Origin: Chelativorans salis
Lineage (GTDB): Bacteria; Pseudomonadota; Alphaproteobacteria; Rhizobiales; Rhizobiaceae
Direction of reading: 5' to 3'
NCBI RefSeq assembly: GCF_025336525.1
Contig: NZ_JAOCZP010000009.1
Span: 62,001 to 126,000 of the forward strand
Length of the DNA stretch: 64,000 nucleotides
The notes beneath the pieces were generated by a model that was given only the letters and a program-made list of their open reading frames with translations, had not been told where the DNA came from and made no database searches. Below are positions 47,586 through 55,842 of the stretch, one piece after another (position 1 is the first letter of the stretch; each line of letters opens with the position of its first letter). Made by a program: the position numbers and the translations under genes.

Positions 47586-47927
47586 TTCTCCTCCCACCTG
47601 CGTTCGGCGAACCGGCTGCAGCGTTTGCGTTGGTGAATAGGCCTGCCTGTCAACCGCAGAGCGGAACGCCGCTCCTTAGGCGCCTCACCTTTCCAACGGC
47701 GTCGGTATCCTCATCTCCCGAAGCCGTATGAGCGACACCACGGACGGCCTCCGGGCATCGACGCGCCGGACAGACCATCCAAGGTTGCCAGCAGCAGGAG
47801 GCTAAAGCCGTCCGCGCAAACGACAAGAACGTGGAGGTGGAAGGAGTTTCAAAAAAAGATGGTGAGAGGCGGAGAGGAAGCCTTTGTGGCTGCACGGAGA
47901 TGCCCCGCCCCTTCGCTTTCGCGAAGA
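47586..47927. other. Intergenic stretch without a recognised gene
   Basis: About 340 bases between the purine permease and the epimerase gene, both on the minus strand. Weak overlapping frames have no family features or good starts. No riboswitch-like conserved core or clear terminator is seen. It should contain the permease promoter. Confidence 0.4.
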
Positions 47928-48782
47928 TCAGCCGAGCGTCAGCCCCGCCTGCCGTGCCACATCCCGTAGAAACGGCAGCCCAACGTCGATAACATCCTGC
48001 GGGTTTTCCGACACCGGCCGCCATACGGCGAGGCCGCCGGCGATGTCGGCGTCGACGTGGTTCATACTTTCAAGCGCGATCGGTCCCTTATAGCCGATCG
48101 CAGCCATGGCCTCGAAGGCGGCCGGCCAGTTGACCATCCCGCGGCCGGGGACGCCGCGATTGGCCTCCGAGACGTGGACATATCCCAGATAGGGGGCGGC
48201 GGCGCGGAAGCCTGCTTCGAAACTCTCCTCCTCGATGTGCATGTGGTAGGTGTCGAGATGGATGAACATGTTCTCCGCGCCCACGCGCTCGATGATCCTT
48301 GCCGCGTCGACGCCCCTGTTGATCAGATGCGTTTCGTAGCGGTTGCACGGCTCGATGCCGAGCCGCAGGCCGTGGCCGGCAGCCTGTGCTGCCGCCCTTT
48401 CGAGGAAGCGGCAGATGCCATCGATCTCGGCCTGCGTGGGAGCGCGGCCCGTCGTCTTGCCGATCGTGCCGTAGGTAACGCCGCAAAGCGCGCCGCCGCC
48501 CACGGCCTGCGTGGCACGGAACGCGGCTTCCAGGAAATTCAGCGCCTCGTCTGGCCGCTCCACCACGTCCAGGCTTGCCGGCAGGCCCAGGGAGCAGATG
48601 AGCTCGACATCGTGCCGTGTCGCGAAGGCGGTCGTGGCCTCCACGTCGAGTTCCTCCGGTCTGAGCAAGGGGATCTCGAACAGGCTGACGCCGTGCGCCT
48701 TGAGTATCTCCATCTGCGGCTCGATGCGCGCGACCTCCCACATGGGCGAAATCGCGAAGGTATGCAGTCCGAACGTGTTCAT
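47928..48782 (-). CDS. Sugar phosphate isomerase/epimerase (xylose-isomerase-like TIM barrel)
   Basis: A 284-residue TIM barrel of the D-tagatose/D-psicose 3-epimerase group. Likely metal ligands are Glu in LGIEPCNRYE, Asp in FIHLDTYHMH, His in GYVHVSEANRG and Glu in IALESM; RGVPGRGMVNW fits the substrate loop. It is the last gene of a LacI-controlled ribose-type ABC operon, 2 bases after the ATPase gene, so it probably interconverts the imported ketose or polyol-derived sugar. The precise substrate is not visible. Confidence 0.85.
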   Translation of the reverse strand: MNTFGLHTFAISPMWEVARIEPQMEILKAHGVSLFEIPLLRPEELDVEATTAFATRHDVELICSLGLPASLDVVERPDEALNFLEAAFRATQAVGGGALCGVTYGTIGKTTGRAPTQAEIDGICRFLERAAAQAAGHGLRLGIEPCNRYETHLINRGVDAARIIERVGAENMFIHLDTYHMHIEEESFEAGFRAAAPYLGYVHVSEANRGVPGRGMVNWPAAFEAMAAIGYKGPIALESMNHVDADIAGGLAVWRPVSENPQDVIDVGLPFLRDVARQAGLTLG

Positions 48783-48784
48783 TA

Positions 48785-49558
48785 CTATCCTCTTGCTTCG
48801 TGGGAGGCGGCCGCGGCCATATCTCCGCCGCCGACGATGCGGCTCACGACCTCGCTCATGTTGGTATTGCCGGTGACGAGATCGGCCTCGGCCCGCCCAT
48901 GACGCAGCACCACGATCCGGTCCGTCACCGAAAGAACGTCGTTGAGCCGGTGCGATATCAGGATGACCGCGATGCCTTCCGATTTCAGCCGGCGGATCAG
49001 GTCGAGCACACTCTGTACTTCGCGCACGGCGAGCGCGGCCGTCGGCTCGTCCATGATGACGAGCTTAGGATTGAAGGTGAGCGCCCGGGCGATGGCAACC
49101 GTCTGCTGCTGCCCTCCCGAGAAGGAGCCGACGGAGCGGTTGATCGACGGCAGATGTGCGTTGAGCCGCTCGATCATCTGCGCCGCCTGGCGGTCCATCG
49201 CCGCCTTGTCGACGAATGGGAAGAGACCGAAGAGCTTCCTCGTCGGCTCGCGGCCGAGGAAGATGTTGCTGGAAACGTCCTGCTGCCTGGCGAGCGACAG
49301 GTCCTGATAGATCATCTCGATGCCCAGGCGCCGGCGCTCGCCGGGATCGAGATCGAGGATGCCCCGGCCGTCGAAGGTGATCGAGCCGGCATCCGCCTGG
49401 TAGATGCCGGTAATCGTCTTCATCAGCGTGGATTTGCCGGCGCCGTTGTCGCCGACCAGGCCGACGACCTCGCCGGCCTCCACAGAAAGATCGACCCCGT
49501 GCAGCACGTCGATCGCGCCGAAGCTCTTGCGGATACCCTCAAGCTTGAGAAGCGTCAT
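48785..49558 (-). CDS. Ribose-type sugar ABC transporter ATP-binding protein
   Basis: A 257-residue ATPase with one nucleotide-binding domain, unlike the double-domain RbsA. Walker A is VGDNGAGKST, the signature is FSGGQQQTVAIARAL, Walker B is LVIMDEPTAAL, and the switch His is in ISHRLNDV, all as in the FrcA/XylG single-domain branch. Its start overlaps the permease stop (ATGA at 49555). Powers the importer formed with the genes at 49555 and 50605. Confidence 0.9.
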   Translation of the reverse strand: MTLLKLEGIRKSFGAIDVLHGVDLSVEAGEVVGLVGDNGAGKSTLMKTITGIYQADAGSITFDGRGILDLDPGERRRLGIEMIYQDLSLARQQDVSSNIFLGREPTRKLFGLFPFVDKAAMDRQAAQMIERLNAHLPSINRSVGSFSGGQQQTVAIARALTFNPKLVIMDEPTAALAVREVQSVLDLIRRLKSEGIAVILISHRLNDVLSVTDRIVVLRHGRAEADLVTGNTNMSEVVSRIVGGGDMAAAASHEARG

Positions 49559-50547
49559 ACCCGGCTCTCCTTCCTGACCTGGTACTGGTCGATGAAGACG
49601 GCGAGGATCAGCACCGCGCCGATGGCCATCTGCTGGTAGTAGGACTGCACGGCGAGCAAGTTGAGGCCATTCTGCAAGACGCCCATGATGAGGGCGCCGA
49701 TCATGGTGCCGAGGATGGAGCCGCGCCCGCCGAAGAGGTTCGTGCCGCCGATGATGGCCGCCGTGATGGCAGTCAGCTCATAGTTGAGACCGGCGGTGGG
49801 ATCGCCCGAATTGATGCGCGCGGAAAAAAGCAGGCCGGCGAGGCCGGCCAACGCGCCGGAGAGCGTGTAGAGGATGCGCCGCTGCCGCTCGACGCGGATG
49901 CCGGCTGCCCGCGCCGCGGATTCGGAATCGCCCAGCGCCAGCGTGTGCCGGCCGAAGCGCGTATAGGCCAGGACGCAGTGGGCGATGAAAGCCGTGGCGA
50001 TGAAAATGATGACCGGCATGGGGATGCCGAAGGGCCGGCCCTGGCCCAGATAGAGCATGAATTCCGGCAAGCCGTAGATGACGCGGCCGCCCGAGATGAC
50101 GAGCGCCAGCCCACGCGCCAACCCCAGCATGCCGAGCGTGACGATGAAGGCAGGCACGAAGGCGCGCGTGACGAGCTGGCCGTTGATATAGCCGGCAATG
50201 CCGCCCGCCAAGATGCAGGCGAAAACGCCCAGCACCGATGGCGCACCTAGATTGACGGCAACGAAGGCGCCGACCACGCCCGAAAGCCCCATCACCGAGC
50301 CGAGCGACAGGTCGAGCCCGCCCGAGCCGATGACGAAGGTCGCAGCGATGGCCAGGATGCCGATCGTCGAAGTGGCGAGCAGGATGTTGAGGAGATTGCT
50401 GAAGGACAGGAAGTACGGCGACAGGACCGCCATAAGGGCGCTGAGCGCCACCAGCACCAGGAGCGATTCGAGCCTGATGTGCAGGCGTTCGACCGAGGCA
50501 CGCTGGGCCCGCGTCCACACGCCCGGTGTTGCAAGATCAGAAGACAT
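49555..50547 (-). CDS. Ribose-type sugar ABC transporter permease
   Basis: A 330-residue RbsC-family permease with about nine hydrophobic segments. Typical sequence includes ATFVIGSGGLDLSLGSVMGLSG near residue 75, FIVTLGMLGLARGLALVISGG, and the GGTNLFGGRGSILGTMIGALIMGVLQNGLNLL coupling region. It lies 57 bases after the binding-protein gene, with a hairpin in the gap, and is coupled to the ATPase gene by a 4-base overlap. Confidence 0.9.
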   Translation of the reverse strand: MSSDLATPGVWTRAQRASVERLHIRLESLLVLVALSALMAVLSPYFLSFSNLLNILLATSTIGILAIAATFVIGSGGLDLSLGSVMGLSGVVGAFVAVNLGAPSVLGVFACILAGGIAGYINGQLVTRAFVPAFIVTLGMLGLARGLALVISGGRVIYGLPEFMLYLGQGRPFGIPMPVIIFIATAFIAHCVLAYTRFGRHTLALGDSESAARAAGIRVERQRRILYTLSGALAGLAGLLFSARINSGDPTAGLNYELTAITAAIIGGTNLFGGRGSILGTMIGALIMGVLQNGLNLLAVQSYYQQMAIGAVLILAVFIDQYQVRKESRV

Positions 50548-50567
50548 TGTGCCTCGACCGGAAAAGG

Positions 50568-50590
50568 GGCTGGCGCTTTTTGCGCCAGCC
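50568..50590 (-). promoter_or_regulatory. Hairpin after the sugar binding-protein gene
   Basis: GGCTGGCGC and GCGCCAGCC pair perfectly over 9 bp around five T (five A in the message), 14 bases after the binding-protein stop. There is no U-tract in the reading direction. Its position matches the stems after the binding-protein genes at 24817 and 31924, suggesting message protection and binding-protein excess. Confidence 0.7.
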
Positions 50591-50604
50591 AGGTTTCGGG
50601 AGGA

Positions 50605-51582
50605 TTATTTGACGTACTCGAGCAGCGGCTCACTGCCGTCATCAAGCACCTCTTGCGTAAGCACGAGAGTCGGCACGGCAATGTCCGACGGCACCTCTTC
50701 GCCGGCCAGCGCCTTTTTGACGTTTTCGACCGCCTGCTTGCCCACGAGGTAGGGAAGCTGAGCGACGGAGGCGTTGAGCCGCCCATCCTTGATCGACTTC
50801 ACCGCGTCGGAGTTGCCGTCGACGCCGATGATGACGATCTGGTCGCCCTTGCCTGCAGCGTAGGCCGCTTCCACTGCGCCCAGCGCCATGCCGTCATTGG
50901 CGGCGAAGATGGCGACGAGATCCGGATTGCGGGTCATGATGTCGTTGGTGATGGACGCCGCCTTGCCGCGGTCCCAGTCGCCGGGCAGGGAGGCCACGAT
51001 TTCCAGCCCCGGCGCCAACTCGGCAAGCTTCTCGGCGAAGCCTTCGGCACGCTTCTGGCCGGTGATGTTGCCCGACAGGCCCTCGATGACCAGTACTGCC
51101 CCCGTGGCATCGGCGCCGAGCTGGGAGACGAGATACTCCGCCCCTTGCGCGCCGGCCGCCACATTATCGGAGCCGATGCGGAAGGTGATCTCGATCCCCT
51201 CCTTGTCGAGGATCGCCTGATCGAGATTGCCGTCCAGGTCGACCACCTTGATGCCCTGTTCCTGCGCGGCCTTCAGGCACGGAAGCAGGTTGGTGGAATT
51301 GATGGCGGCGGTGATCATCGCCACCGGTTGCCGCTCGAGCATCGTATTGCATACGTTGAGCTGCGGCTCCGCGGCCTGGTCGCTCTCGACCGCCTGCACG
51401 AAATAATCGACGCCTGCTTCCTTGGCGCCATCCTCGACGCCCTGCCCCATCGCGCCCCAGAAGGGGTTTGAGAGCGTCTTCATCAGAACGCCGTACTGGC
51501 CGTCCTGTGCCTGGGCGCCCAGCACGGAGAGCGACAGCGCCGCCACCGAAACCAGGCTCATTCTCAACATCTTGCCTATCAT
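50605..51582 (-). CDS. Ribose-type sugar ABC transporter substrate-binding protein
   Basis: A 325-residue periplasmic binding protein of the RbsB/AlsB group, with signal peptide LVSVAALSLSVLGAQAQ. The sugar-contact region near the start reads LMKTLSNPFWGAMGQG; CNTMLERQPVAMITAAINS, LPGDWDRGKAASITND and IFAANDGMALGAVEA are family motifs. ATG 51582 has GGAGGAG upstream. First transport gene after the lacI regulator on the same strand (75 bases). The sugar cannot be named; the linked epimerase and 2-hydroxyacid dehydrogenase suggest a rare ketose or polyol. Confidence 0.9.
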   Translation of the reverse strand: MIGKMLRMSLVSVAALSLSVLGAQAQDGQYGVLMKTLSNPFWGAMGQGVEDGAKEAGVDYFVQAVESDQAAEPQLNVCNTMLERQPVAMITAAINSTNLLPCLKAAQEQGIKVVDLDGNLDQAILDKEGIEITFRIGSDNVAAGAQGAEYLVSQLGADATGAVLVIEGLSGNITGQKRAEGFAEKLAELAPGLEIVASLPGDWDRGKAASITNDIMTRNPDLVAIFAANDGMALGAVEAAYAAGKGDQIVIIGVDGNSDAVKSIKDGRLNASVAQLPYLVGKQAVENVKKALAGEEVPSDIAVPTLVLTQEVLDDGSEPLLEYVK

Positions 51583-51657
51583 TGACTCCTCCACAGACTT
51601 GCGACGCCGCCTTTTCAGGCCGAGTGCGACGTCATTTTCGAGTTCCGACAATCGGGG

Positions 51658-52716
51658 TTATTGTCCTGCTCCTCCCCCGGGATGCGGACCGCTGCTCGGC
51701 GCTCCAACGGATTCCCGCACCAATAGCTGGCATCGTTCGAGCCGCGCCGTCGGCGGCCCGGTCTCGCCGTCTATGCGACGAAAAAGCATATCCATAGCCT
51801 GGGCGGCGATCTGGTCCACCGGCTGCACGACGGCAGCGATGGTCGGCCACGTGACCGACATCCATTCCGCATCGTCGAAGCCGACCAGCGAGATGTCATC
51901 CGGGCAGTGCCAGCCGCGGCGGCGGAATTCGCTGAGGGCGACGAGGGTCCCCTTGAGAAAGAGGGAAAAAACCGCAGTCGGCCGCTCGCCGCGCGAGAAG
52001 TAATCACGGATGGAGGCGCGCAGCGGCTCCACGTCGCTCTCGCACAGGATCACGTCGATCTGCACCTTCGGGTCGAGCGCCTCTGCCGTCCTGCGGAACC
52101 CTTCGAGGCGCGCCCGCACGCACGCCCCCTGCTCTCCGAGACCCACCACCAGCACATGGCGGTGGCCGCGCCCGATGAGCTCGCGCGCAACTTCCGCGCT
52201 CGCCGACATGCTGTCGGCCGAAACCGTGTCGAAGGATTCGTCGGAGAGGACCCGGTCGATCATCACGCCGGTCATCCCGTGCGCCTGCATCAATTCGCCG
52301 CCCCGGCCATGCTCGTCGCGCACGGGGGCCAGCACGACACCGGCCACGCGCCAATCCTGCATGCGCCTCAGGATTTCCGCTTCGCGCTCTTCCGACTCGC
52401 CGCTCGACGCCGCCACCAGCGTATAGCCGCGCAGTTCCGCAAGACGCTCCAGATGCGTCACCATGGAGCCGAAGAACTCGCTTTCGAATTCCGGCAGGAT
52501 CGCCCCGATGATGCGGCGCTTGGCACGCCTGAGGTCGGAGGCAAGCGGGTCCGCCCGGTAGCCGAGCCGCTCCACCGCCTCGAAAACGCGCTGTACGTTC
52601 TCCGGCTTCACTGTCGAGACGCCGTGCATGACCTTAGAGACGGTCGCCGCCGACACGCCCGCATGGTTCGCCACGTCGTGGATCGACGGCCGCTTGTGCA
52701 CGGCACCGCTGGACAA
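51658..52716 (-). CDS. LacI family regulator of the ribose-type sugar operon
   Basis: A 352-residue LacI-type repressor. The helix-turn-helix SIHDVANHAGVSAATVSKVMHG is followed by a hinge around DPLASDLRRAKRR. The effector domain contains VGFDDAEWMSVTWPTIAAV, the usual C-terminal signature. I choose a TTG start at 52716, with GGAGG five bases upstream; no ATG fits before the helix-turn-helix, and the frame itself runs to 52890. It is upstream of the binding-protein gene on the same strand and divergent from the 2-hydroxyacid dehydrogenase gene, with palindromes in the gap. Confidence 0.87.
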   Translation of the reverse strand: MSSGAVHKRPSIHDVANHAGVSAATVSKVMHGVSTVKPENVQRVFEAVERLGYRADPLASDLRRAKRRIIGAILPEFESEFFGSMVTHLERLAELRGYTLVAASSGESEEREAEILRRMQDWRVAGVVLAPVRDEHGRGGELMQAHGMTGVMIDRVLSDESFDTVSADSMSASAEVARELIGRGHRHVLVVGLGEQGACVRARLEGFRRTAEALDPKVQIDVILCESDVEPLRASIRDYFSRGERPTAVFSLFLKGTLVALSEFRRRGWHCPDDISLVGFDDAEWMSVTWPTIAAVVQPVDQIAAQAMDMLFRRIDGETGPPTARLERCQLLVRESVGAPSSGPHPGGGAGQ

Positions 52717-52758
52717 ACGCTCCTCCCAAAGCTTGCTTCCAAGCCAAAAACTATTGAT

Positions 52759-52790
52759 AAATCGATTTTTCAATGCTGTAAATCGTTTCA
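52759..52790. promoter_or_regulatory. LacI-type operator pair between lacI and dehydrogenase genes
   Basis: AAATCGATTT (52759-52768) is a perfect palindrome, and TGTAAATCGTTTCA (52777-52790) is a near-palindrome with the same AAATCG half and a central CG. Both lie in the AT-rich gap between the divergent genes. They are likely sites for the adjacent LacI regulator, controlling both directions. Confidence 0.55.
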
Positions 52791-52840
52791 TCGCGGAAAG
52801 AACGCCTGATATGGCTCGCGGATCGCGCAGGGAGGAAATT

Positions 52841-53872
52841 ATGGGCGAAGCACCACGGCCGCTGGTCATCAGCGCGCCGGAACCGCGCACGCTGGACCTG
52901 ATCTTTACACCTGAGGCCCGACGCCGGCTGCATGAGGACTATGATATCCGGGAGATCGAGGCCGCGCAGCTGCACCGCCTCGATGAGGAGGTGCTTGGCG
53001 CCGCACGCTACATCATCGGGCAACCGCCGATCCCGCCGGAAACGCTCGACCGGATGACAAGCCTGCGTTGTGTCTTCAATGTCGAGACGAATCTCATCAA
53101 CAACATGCCATACGAGACGCTCTTCGAGCGCGGCATCCACGTGGTGACCACCGGGGCTGTGTTTGCCGAGCCGGTGGCAGAGATGGGGCTGGCGCTGGCG
53201 CTCAATCTCGCCCGCGGCGTCGTCGACGCGGATATCGCCTTCCGCCAGGGCCGCGAATTGTGGGGCGGCGACGGCAACGCGTCGGCACGCCTCGTCTCGG
53301 GCTCCGAGATCGGCATCGTCGGCTTCGGCGATCTCGGCCGCGCGCTCAACCGCGTGCTTGCCGGCTTTCGCGCCAGGGTCCGTGTTTTCGACCCGTGGCT
53401 GCCGCCCTCCAGCCTGCGCGAAGCGGGCGTGGAGCCGGCCTCGCTCGACACCGTTCTTTCTGAAAGCGACTTCGTCTTCGTCGTCGCGGCCGTGACGAGC
53501 GAGAACCGCGGCTTCCTCGGCGCCGAGGCCTTTCAGAAGATGCGGCCCGGTGCCGCGTTCATCCTACTGAGCCGGGCCGACGTGGTGGACTTCGACGTCT
53601 TGATGGAGGCGGTGCGGCGCGGCCATATCGTGGCGGCAAGCGATGTCTTCCCCGAAGAGCCCCTGCCCACCGATCATTCCGTACGCTCCCTCGACGGCTT
53701 CCTGCGCTCCGCGCACCGCGCCGGCGCCCTCGACATCGTCTTCAAGCGCATGGGCGACATGGTGCTTGAAGACATGACGCTGATGGACCGCGGACTGCCG
53801 CCGATGCGCTGCAAGCGCGCCGAGCGCGAGACGGTTTCGCGCATGCGCTCCAAGCCCGTCGAGAGGAACTGA
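52841..53872 (+). CDS. D-isomer-specific 2-hydroxyacid dehydrogenase family protein
   Basis: A 343-residue NAD(P)-dependent dehydrogenase. The dinucleotide motif is IGIVGFGDLGRAL; TTGAVFAEPVAEMGLALALNLAR is the conserved stretch before it. The catalytic Arg is in LLSRADVVD, the Glu in VFPEEPLP, and the His in RSAHRAGA. ATG 52841 is backed by GGGAGGAAA. An earlier in-frame extension would overlap the divergent lacI gene and is rejected. It probably oxidises or reduces a sugar-derived acid in the pathway fed by the neighbouring sugar transporter. Confidence 0.88.
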   Translation: MGEAPRPLVISAPEPRTLDLIFTPEARRRLHEDYDIREIEAAQLHRLDEEVLGAARYIIGQPPIPPETLDRMTSLRCVFNVETNLINNMPYETLFERGIHVVTTGAVFAEPVAEMGLALALNLARGVVDADIAFRQGRELWGGDGNASARLVSGSEIGIVGFGDLGRALNRVLAGFRARVRVFDPWLPPSSLREAGVEPASLDTVLSESDFVFVVAAVTSENRGFLGAEAFQKMRPGAAFILLSRADVVDFDVLMEAVRRGHIVAASDVFPEEPLPTDHSVRSLDGFLRSAHRAGALDIVFKRMGDMVLEDMTLMDRGLPPMRCKRAERETVSRMRSKPVERN

Positions 53873-53967
53873 ACGGCGAGCCGGCCAGCATCAGTGGCAT
53901 TCCGACACGCAACGCCGGCACGACGGTGGCTTACGTTCGGCTTCGGGCGCGTGATAAGACGAGTTTC

Positions 53968-55077
53968 ATGAGCGAAGCGTATTCAACTGATATCGTCGTT
54001 ATCGGAGCGGGGATCGCCGGGGCGGGCATCGCCGCCGCGCTCACGTCAGAGCATGAGGTCCTCCTTCTCGAGCAGGAAGACCAACCGGGCTACCACTCGA
54101 CCGGACGCTCGGCGGCAATCTTCGTTCAGAACTACGGCAACGATGTCATACGGGTGCTGAGCCGCGCCAGCGCACCGCTCTTTGCCGACGCGGACGCAGC
54201 GCTTTTTCCGGCGCCGCTTCTGAAGCGGCGCGGCATCCTCTTCGTGACCGACGGGGCGGGACGCGCCGAGCACGAGCACCTCCTGGGAACGGCGGCCGGG
54301 CTAGAGGAGATAACGGCGGATGAGGCAGTTGCCCGCGTGCCGCTCCTGAAGCGCGAATGGATCGCCGCGGCGGCCTATGAGGCCGATGCCATGGATATCG
54401 ATGTCGCAGCCCTGCACCAGGGCTGGCTGAAGGGCGCGAAACGGGCCGGTGCAAGGCTCCTCACCGGTGCCGCGCTGCGCAAAGGCACGCATTCGCGCGG
54501 CGGATGGACGCTCGAAACTGCCGTCGGAGAGGTCACTGCACGTGTCGTCGTCAACGCGGCTGGCGCCTGGGCCGACCATGTGGCGGCCGCCTGCGGCGTC
54601 GCCCCGTTGGGACTGGTGCCCATGCGGCGCTCGATGGCCGTACTGCCGGCGCCCGAGGGGTTCGACATCCGCGACTGGCCATTGGTCGCCGAGACGGCCG
54701 ACAACTGGTACTTCAAGCCTGACGGAGGGCGCCTGCTGGTGTCACCTTCCGACGAGGATCCGGTCGAGCCGCACGATGCGTTCGTCGACGACATGGTGCT
54801 GGCGGAGGGGCTTTATCGCTACGAACAGGCGGTGAGGAGCCCGGTTACGCGGATTGAATCGAGCTGGGCCGGGTTGCGCACCTTCGCACCGGACCGCACA
54901 CCGGTGGTCGGCTTCGACGCCGGGGCCGAAGGCTTCTTCTGGCTTGCCGGGCAAGGCGGCTATGGCATGCAGACCGCGCCGGCGCTTTCGCGGCTCGCCG
55001 CCGGCCTCGTCAGCGGTGACACACCACACGACCTTGCCGCGGTCGCCGCGGCCATGTCGCCATCCCGCCTGCGCTAA
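53968..55077 (+). CDS. FAD-dependent oxidoreductase, D-arginine dehydrogenase-like
   Basis: A 369-residue DAO-family flavoprotein. The FAD motif is VVIGAGIAGAGIA, and the sequence tracks the Pseudomonas D-arginine dehydrogenase DauA along its length: DQPGYHSTGRSAA, DIDVAALHQGWLKGA, VVNAAGAWADHVA, WYFKPDGGRLLVSPSDEDPVEPHD, SSWAGLRTFAPDRTPVVGF and LAGQGGYGMQTAPAL. The product would oxidise a D-amino acid (or related amine) to the 2-oxoacid. ATG 53968 is the start nearest the FAD motif. The next operon encodes a ThDP enzyme that could use a 2-oxoacid, but the link is inference. Confidence 0.87.
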   Translation: MSEAYSTDIVVIGAGIAGAGIAAALTSEHEVLLLEQEDQPGYHSTGRSAAIFVQNYGNDVIRVLSRASAPLFADADAALFPAPLLKRRGILFVTDGAGRAEHEHLLGTAAGLEEITADEAVARVPLLKREWIAAAAYEADAMDIDVAALHQGWLKGAKRAGARLLTGAALRKGTHSRGGWTLETAVGEVTARVVVNAAGAWADHVAAACGVAPLGLVPMRRSMAVLPAPEGFDIRDWPLVAETADNWYFKPDGGRLLVSPSDEDPVEPHDAFVDDMVLAEGLYRYEQAVRSPVTRIESSWAGLRTFAPDRTPVVGFDAGAEGFFWLAGQGGYGMQTAPALSRLAAGLVSGDTPHDLAAVAAAMSPSRLR

Positions 55078-55222
55078 CCCGTCGCCCCAGCCCTTCCAGG
55101 AAGACGGGTGCCAACGGCGTCCCAGTTCAGCCACTGTCGTGAAGGCTGGCGCGTTCGCCAGCACCTTGGCAACCAGCGACGGAACTCCACCGGACTTACC
55201 GATCTGCATCGCATCCAGAGCG

Positions 55223-55238
55223 ATCAAACTGGTTTGAT
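55223..55238. promoter_or_regulatory. Palindrome ATCAAAC-TG-GTTTGAT upstream of marR
   Basis: Perfect 7-base arms with a 2-base centre, 11 bases before the -35 of the marR promoter. This is the usual size and position for a MarR operator. It probably gives autoregulated control of the MarR-ThDP-TRAP transcript. Confidence 0.7.
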
Positions 55239-55249
55239 ACAAAACTACA

Positions 55250-55278
55250 TTGATGAATCTCGGCCTTTGCCATATAGT
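55250..55278 (+). promoter_or_regulatory. Promoter of the marR-ThDP-TRAP operon
   Basis: TTGATG (55250-55255) and TATAGT (55273-55278) are exactly 17 bases apart, one of the best sigma-70-type matches in the window. The marR ATG lies 71 bases after the -10. Confidence 0.7.
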
Positions 55279-55349
55279 TCTCGTCGAGGCGCGGTTAGCC
55301 GTGAGGAGGCGCGCGGTGGAGACCTTCCCCGCGCGAAGTATCGGGAGCG

Positions 55350-55832
55350 ATGGACAAGACGGACATTTCCAAAGCCCAGACCCGGGTGAAGGATGACGCC
55401 GAGCCGGTGCTGCTGGGCGAGCTGGAAAACTATGTCGGCTTTCATCTGCGGTTGGCGCAGAGCGCTTCCTTCAAGGCCTTCCGGCGGCTTACGGGCGAGA
55501 GCAGCCTGCGGCCCGGCTGGTTCGCGGTACTCGCCATCATTCACCACAATCCGGGTATCACACCAATGGCGCTCAGCCGCGCCAGCGGTCGTGACAAATC
55601 AACGATCACGCCGGTGCTGAGAGAGCTGCTGCACGAAGAACTCGTCCGGCGCAGCACGAACCCTGCGGACAAGCGCAGCTATGCGCTGTTTCTAACGCCG
55701 GCCGGCGAGGAGAAGCTGGCGCATCTAGCGGCCTGTGCGGCTGAGCACGACCGGGAACTGGACGAGATCGTCGGCGACAAGAAACAGGAGATGATCCGGC
55801 TTCTGCGCCGGATCGTCGCCGTACTGGATTGA
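55350..55832 (+). CDS. MarR family regulator of the ThDP/TRAP operon
   Basis: A 160-residue winged-helix regulator: ALSRASGRDKSTITPVLRELLHEELVRR is the recognition region (about residues 74-100) and NPADKRSYALFLTPAGEEKL is the wing. First gene of the operon, 10 bases before the ThDP enzyme gene. A palindromic operator and a strong promoter lie upstream. The ligand is likely the transported substrate or a product of the ThDP enzyme. Confidence 0.88.
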   Translation: MDKTDISKAQTRVKDDAEPVLLGELENYVGFHLRLAQSASFKAFRRLTGESSLRPGWFAVLAIIHHNPGITPMALSRASGRDKSTITPVLRELLHEELVRRSTNPADKRSYALFLTPAGEEKLAHLAACAAEHDRELDEIVGDKKQEMIRLLRRIVAVLD

Positions 55833-55842
55833 GGATGGCAAG

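Noticed and set aside
47586-47800. Purine riboswitch before the AzgA-type permease
   Set aside because: None of the conserved purine-aptamer loop segments or a P1 stem with the right spacing could be found.
47650-48024. A 124-residue minus-strand frame downstream of the epimerase gene
   Set aside because: It overlaps the epimerase 3' end, has no Shine-Dalgarno and shows no protein family pattern.
52628-52840. Upstream extension of the 2-hydroxyacid dehydrogenase
   Set aside because: It overlaps the start of the divergent lacI gene and its operators; ATG 52841 has a strong Shine-Dalgarno.
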